The notes under the pieces: generated by a model
Database searches by the model: none
Told to the model about the DNA's origin: nothing
What the model saw: only the letters and a program-made list of their open reading frames with translations
Made by a program: the position numbers and the translations under genes
In this document: positions 61,458 through 64,000 of the stretch, one piece after another
How positions within the stretch are numbered: position 1 is the stretch's first letter
Layout of the letters: each line of letters starts with the position of its first letter
Assembly: GCF_025642155.1 (NCBI RefSeq)
Contig: NZ_CP106798.1
Location: 558,001-622,000, forward strand
Length of the DNA stretch: 64,000 nucleotides
Direction: 5' to 3'
DNA from: Streptomyces sp. HUAS 15-9
Lineage (GTDB): Bacteria > Actinomycetota > Actinomycetes > Streptomycetales > Streptomycetaceae

Positions 61458-62855
61458 ATGAGCACGGACTTCGACGTCGTGGTCCTGGGCGCCGGCCCGG
61501 GCGGATATGTGGCGGCCATCCGCTGCGCCCAGTTGGGACTTCGTACGGCCATCGTGGAGGGCCGGTTCTGGGGCGGTGTCTGCCTCAACATCGGGTGCAT
61601 CCCGGCCAAGGCCCTGCTGCGCAATGCCGAGGTCGCGCAGTTGTTCCTGCATGACGCGGAGAAGTTCGGGGTCGAGATCAGCGGGGATGTCACGCTGGAC
61701 TACCGGACCGCGTACGAGCGAAGCCGTGTGGTTGCCGAGGGGCGCTCGAAGGGCGTCTCCTATCTGATGCGCAAGAACAAGATCACGCAGTTCGAGGGCC
61801 AGGGCACCTTCCTCGACCCCCACACTCTGCAGGTGCGGATGAGCGACCGCGAGGAAACACTGTCCTTCCGGTCCTGCGTCATCGCCACCGGTGCGACCGT
61901 GAAGCTGCTTCCCGGCACCAGGCTCGGCAAGCGGGTCGTGACCTACGAGGAACAGATCCTCGCCGACCACCTCCCCACAAGCCTGATCATCGCGGGCGCG
62001 GGCGCCATCGGAGTCGAGTTCGCCTATCTGTTGCGGTGCTACGGCGTCGAGGTGACGTTGGTCGAGTTCCTGGACCGCATCGCACCCCTGGAGGACGAGG
62101 AGGTCTCGGCGGAGCTCACCAAGCGCTTCAGACGACTCGGGATCAACATACTGACCTCCGCGCGCGTCCAGTCCATCGAAGAGACCGAGGACCGCGTCCG
62201 GGTCGTGGTCGAGCAGGGCGGTGTCCCCCAGGTCCTGGAGGCGGAGAAGGCACTGCAGGCCACCGGCTTCCAACCGCGTACCGCCGGCTACGGCCTGTCC
62301 AGCACGGGGGTACGACTCACCGAGCGGGGCGCCATCGACGTCGACGGACACTGCCGTACCAGCCGGCCGCACATCTACGCGATCGGCGATGTCACGGCGA
62401 AGCTGATGCTGGCGCACACCGCCGAGGCGATGGGCGTCGTCGCCGCCGAGAGCGTCGCCGGCGCCGAGACCATGGAACTGGACTACCGCATGGTCCCACG
62501 GGCCACGTTCTGCCAGCCCCAGGTCGCCGGCTTCGGCTGGACCGAGAGCGAGGCCCGCGCCGAAGGCTTCGACGTGCGCGTGGCGAAGTTCCCGTTCACC
62601 GCCAACGCCAAGGCGCACGGATTCGGCGACACCGTCGGATTCGTGAAGCTGGTCTCCGACGCCCGCTACGGCGAACTGCTCGGTGCCCATCTGATCGGCC
62701 CGGACGTGACCGAGCTCCTGCCGGAACTGACCCTGGCTCAGAAGTGGGACCTGACAGTGACCGAGCTGATCAGGAACGTCCACGCGCATCCGACGCTGAG
62801 CGAAGCCGTCCAGGACGCTCTGCACGGCCTCGCGGGGCACATGATCAACCTCTGA
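61458..62855 (+). CDS. lpd: Dihydrolipoyl dehydrogenase-like flavoprotein disulphide reductase
   Basis: 465 residues. FAD site [21 protein letters not shown], redox disulphide [19 protein letters not shown] site [16 protein letters not shown], and the C-terminal catalytic [16 protein letters not shown] (His-Glu dyad). Full length for an E3 component. It stands alone without E1/E2 genes, so it may be a paralogue used in another reductase role. Confidence 0.9.
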   Translation: MSTDFDVVVLGAGPGGYVAAIRCAQLGLRTAIVEGRFWGGVCLNIGCIPAKALLRNAEVAQLFLHDAEKFGVEISGDVTLDYRTAYERSRVVAEGRSKGVSYLMRKNKITQFEGQGTFLDPHTLQVRMSDREETLSFRSCVIATGATVKLLPGTRLGKRVVTYEEQILADHLPTSLIIAGAGAIGVEFAYLLRCYGVEVTLVEFLDRIAPLEDEEVSAELTKRFRRLGINILTSARVQSIEETEDRVRVVVEQGGVPQVLEAEKALQATGFQPRTAGYGLSSTGVRLTERGAIDVDGHCRTSRPHIYAIGDVTAKLMLAHTAEAMGVVAAESVAGAETMELDYRMVPRATFCQPQVAGFGWTESEARAEGFDVRVAKFPFTANAKAHGFGDTVGFVKLVSDARYGELLGAHLIGPDVTELLPELTLAQKWDLTVTELIRNVHAHPTLSEAVQDALHGLAGHMINL

Positions 62856-62876
62856 CTCACCCCCTACTCTGCTCGC

Positions 62877-63080
62877 ATGTCGCGGAACGAAAGCATGGTG
62901 CGGCTCATCGCACCACCGACCGCCCCCGTCGACGCCCACGGCGACTGGGCCGCCGTCGAGCGCGAACCCGGCGTGCGACTCCCCGACGACTACAAGTGGC
63001 TGGTCAGCACCTACGGGTGGGGGGAGTTCCGCGATTTCCTCAACCTGCCGACGCCGTTCGGGACGAACCGGCACCGGTCA
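62877..63080 (+). pseudogene. Truncated SMI1/KNR4 (SUKH) gene, N-terminal piece
   Basis: Begins at ATG 62877 with MSRNESMVRLIAPP and carries the SUKH start DWAAVEREPGVRLPDDYKWLVSTYGWGEFRDFLNL, then loses similarity at about 63,070 where it meets the 3' end of the opposing hydrolase gene. The frame runs on to 63380 as antisense. Likely a remnant created by rearrangement. Confidence 0.6.
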
Positions 63081-63115
63081 CGGCGTTTCGAAGTCGCCGG
63101 GCGGCCCTTCCGGAG

Positions 63116-63925
63116 TCAGGGCCGCGGCCTGTCGGTGGCATGGGCGTCGGCGAAGTCCCAGACCACGGGGAGGAATTGCTCGGGCGTCTCGGTCTGGGGC
63201 ATGTGGCCGGTGCCCTGCAGCAGACGGAACTCCGCATCGGGGATGCCCAGCGCGTACGCGCGTCCGTACTCGGCGTCCACGACCTGGTCGCTCGCGCCCC
63301 ACGCGACGAGGGTCGGGTGGGCGATCTTGGCCAGTCGGTCGGGCAGGGTGGGGTCGGCCATGGCGTTCGCGCCCGAATAGACGCGCAGCGTGGCACGGTT
63401 GACGGCCATGACCGCGCGCTGCGCCTCGGAGAGTGTGCTGGGGTCGAAGCGGAACTTCGAGGGGTCGTGGAAGGAAAGCCGGGACAGCTCGACGGGAGTC
63501 AGGGAGAAGGCGTCCGCGATCGGGTGGCCGGGGACGTCGATACCGACGGCGTTGACGAGGGTGACGCTGCTGATCCGGTCGCTGCCCAGCGCCGCCAGTT
63601 CGGCGGCGATCCAGCCGCCGACGGAGTTGCCGACGACGGCGACGTCCCGCAGGTCGAGCGTGTCGAGCAGCCGTGCGTAGACCTGGGCCAGGGTCGTGAC
63701 GTCGGTCAGCCAGTCGGGACGGTCGGTGCCGTCGAAGCCGGGATGGACGGGGGTGAACACCCTGGCCGGACGCTGCTCGGCCAGGAGTTGGGCGAACGGG
63801 GTGACGGTCTGCGGACCGCCGCCTCCGTGCAGGAGCAGGAAGGGGTGCCCCTGCCGGCCCTGGAGGTCCACGGTGACGTCGAGGGCGCCCTGGTCGAGGG
63901 TGAGAGTGTGGCTGCTGCTGGTCAT
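63116..63925 (-). CDS. Alpha/beta hydrolase
   Basis: 269 residues from ATG 63925 (AGGAG upstream). Fold motifs HPFLLLHGGGGPQTVTPFA, nucleophile elbow VVGNSVGGWIA (Ser), acid in WGASDQVVD, and base histidine in GTGHMPQTE. Substrate unknown; resembles meta-cleavage-product or ester hydrolases. The last 75 bp of the window beyond it show no feature. Confidence 0.87.
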   Translation of the reverse strand: MTSSSHTLTLDQGALDVTVDLQGRQGHPFLLLHGGGGPQTVTPFAQLLAEQRPARVFTPVHPGFDGTDRPDWLTDVTTLAQVYARLLDTLDLRDVAVVGNSVGGWIAAELAALGSDRISSVTLVNAVGIDVPGHPIADAFSLTPVELSRLSFHDPSKFRFDPSTLSEAQRAVMAVNRATLRVYSGANAMADPTLPDRLAKIAHPTLVAWGASDQVVDAEYGRAYALGIPDAEFRLLQGTGHMPQTETPEQFLPVVWDFADAHATDRPRP

Positions 63926-64000
63926 AGGAGGCTCCTGAAGTGGGCGGCCGCGACGGGCCACGTCAAGGGGAAGGGGCAGGTGGGCCGGGGCCGTCAGGCG

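Overview
The window is very GC-rich, strongly GC-biased at third codon positions, and uses GTG starts and ATGA/GTGA/TGATG gene overlaps freely. Gene content (narGHJI, a DevS-type GAF kinase, Acg-type nitroreductases, DmdR/IdeR-type iron box, AfsR-like regulator, MOSC, VKOR) points to a Streptomyces or close relative. No rRNA, tRNA, CRISPR array, phage or insertion sequence was recognised.

Bases 1 to about 33,550 form a coherent anaerobic / nitric-oxide island. It holds a partial and a complete NarK transporter, two Acg-type nitroreductases, a flavohaemoprotein, a two-GAF sensor kinase, a PNPOx-like flavoprotein, a haemerythrin, a radical-SAM/membrane-anchored copper nitrite reductase/CopD-like operon, narGHJI followed by a DUF6457 protein and moeA, feoA-feoB-nifU, two haemerythrin-DUF2249 proteins, cysE-cysK, a VKOR protein, a methyltransferase and a cupin. 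By family function it would import nitrate, reduce it to nitrite and then to NO, and detoxify NO with Hmp, while supplying molybdenum cofactor, ferrous iron, Fe-S scaffold and cysteine.

The unifying signal is a 14-bp palindrome, GGGNC-N4-GNCCC, in nearly every intergenic promoter region of this half and not seen in the right half. It resembles the DevR/DosR dormancy box and is often present as tandem pairs 22 or 23 bp apart. At three genes (narG and two small leader ORFs before cysE and the VKOR gene) the box is followed after 23-24 bp by TANCGT and, exactly 8 bp later, by ATGGAG, which predicts leaderless transcripts. Several operons begin with short ORFs whose stop codon overlaps the next gene's ATG. 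The most novel-looking elements are this promoter/leader architecture, the feoA promoter combining the box with an iron box, and a pair of haemerythrin-DUF2249 paralogues with complementary loss of metal ligands and a Gly/Cys linker.

From about 33.6 kb onward the content is ordinary accessory Streptomyces sequence: a UvrA-like ATPase, PP2C phosphatases, a cupredoxin lipoprotein, a CGNR regulator with an alpha/beta hydrolase, a MOSC-ferredoxin-reductase fusion, a CoA-transferase/acyl-CoA dehydrogenase pair with a LysR regulator, a short-chain dehydrogenase, an AfsR-like regulator with a flavin oxidoreductase, a SUKH protein, a polytopic membrane protein, a dihydrolipoyl dehydrogenase and a second hydrolase. 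Decayed genes (a glycoside hydrolase, a DadA-like oxidase, an SDR and a second SUKH gene) lie between them, indicating turnover.
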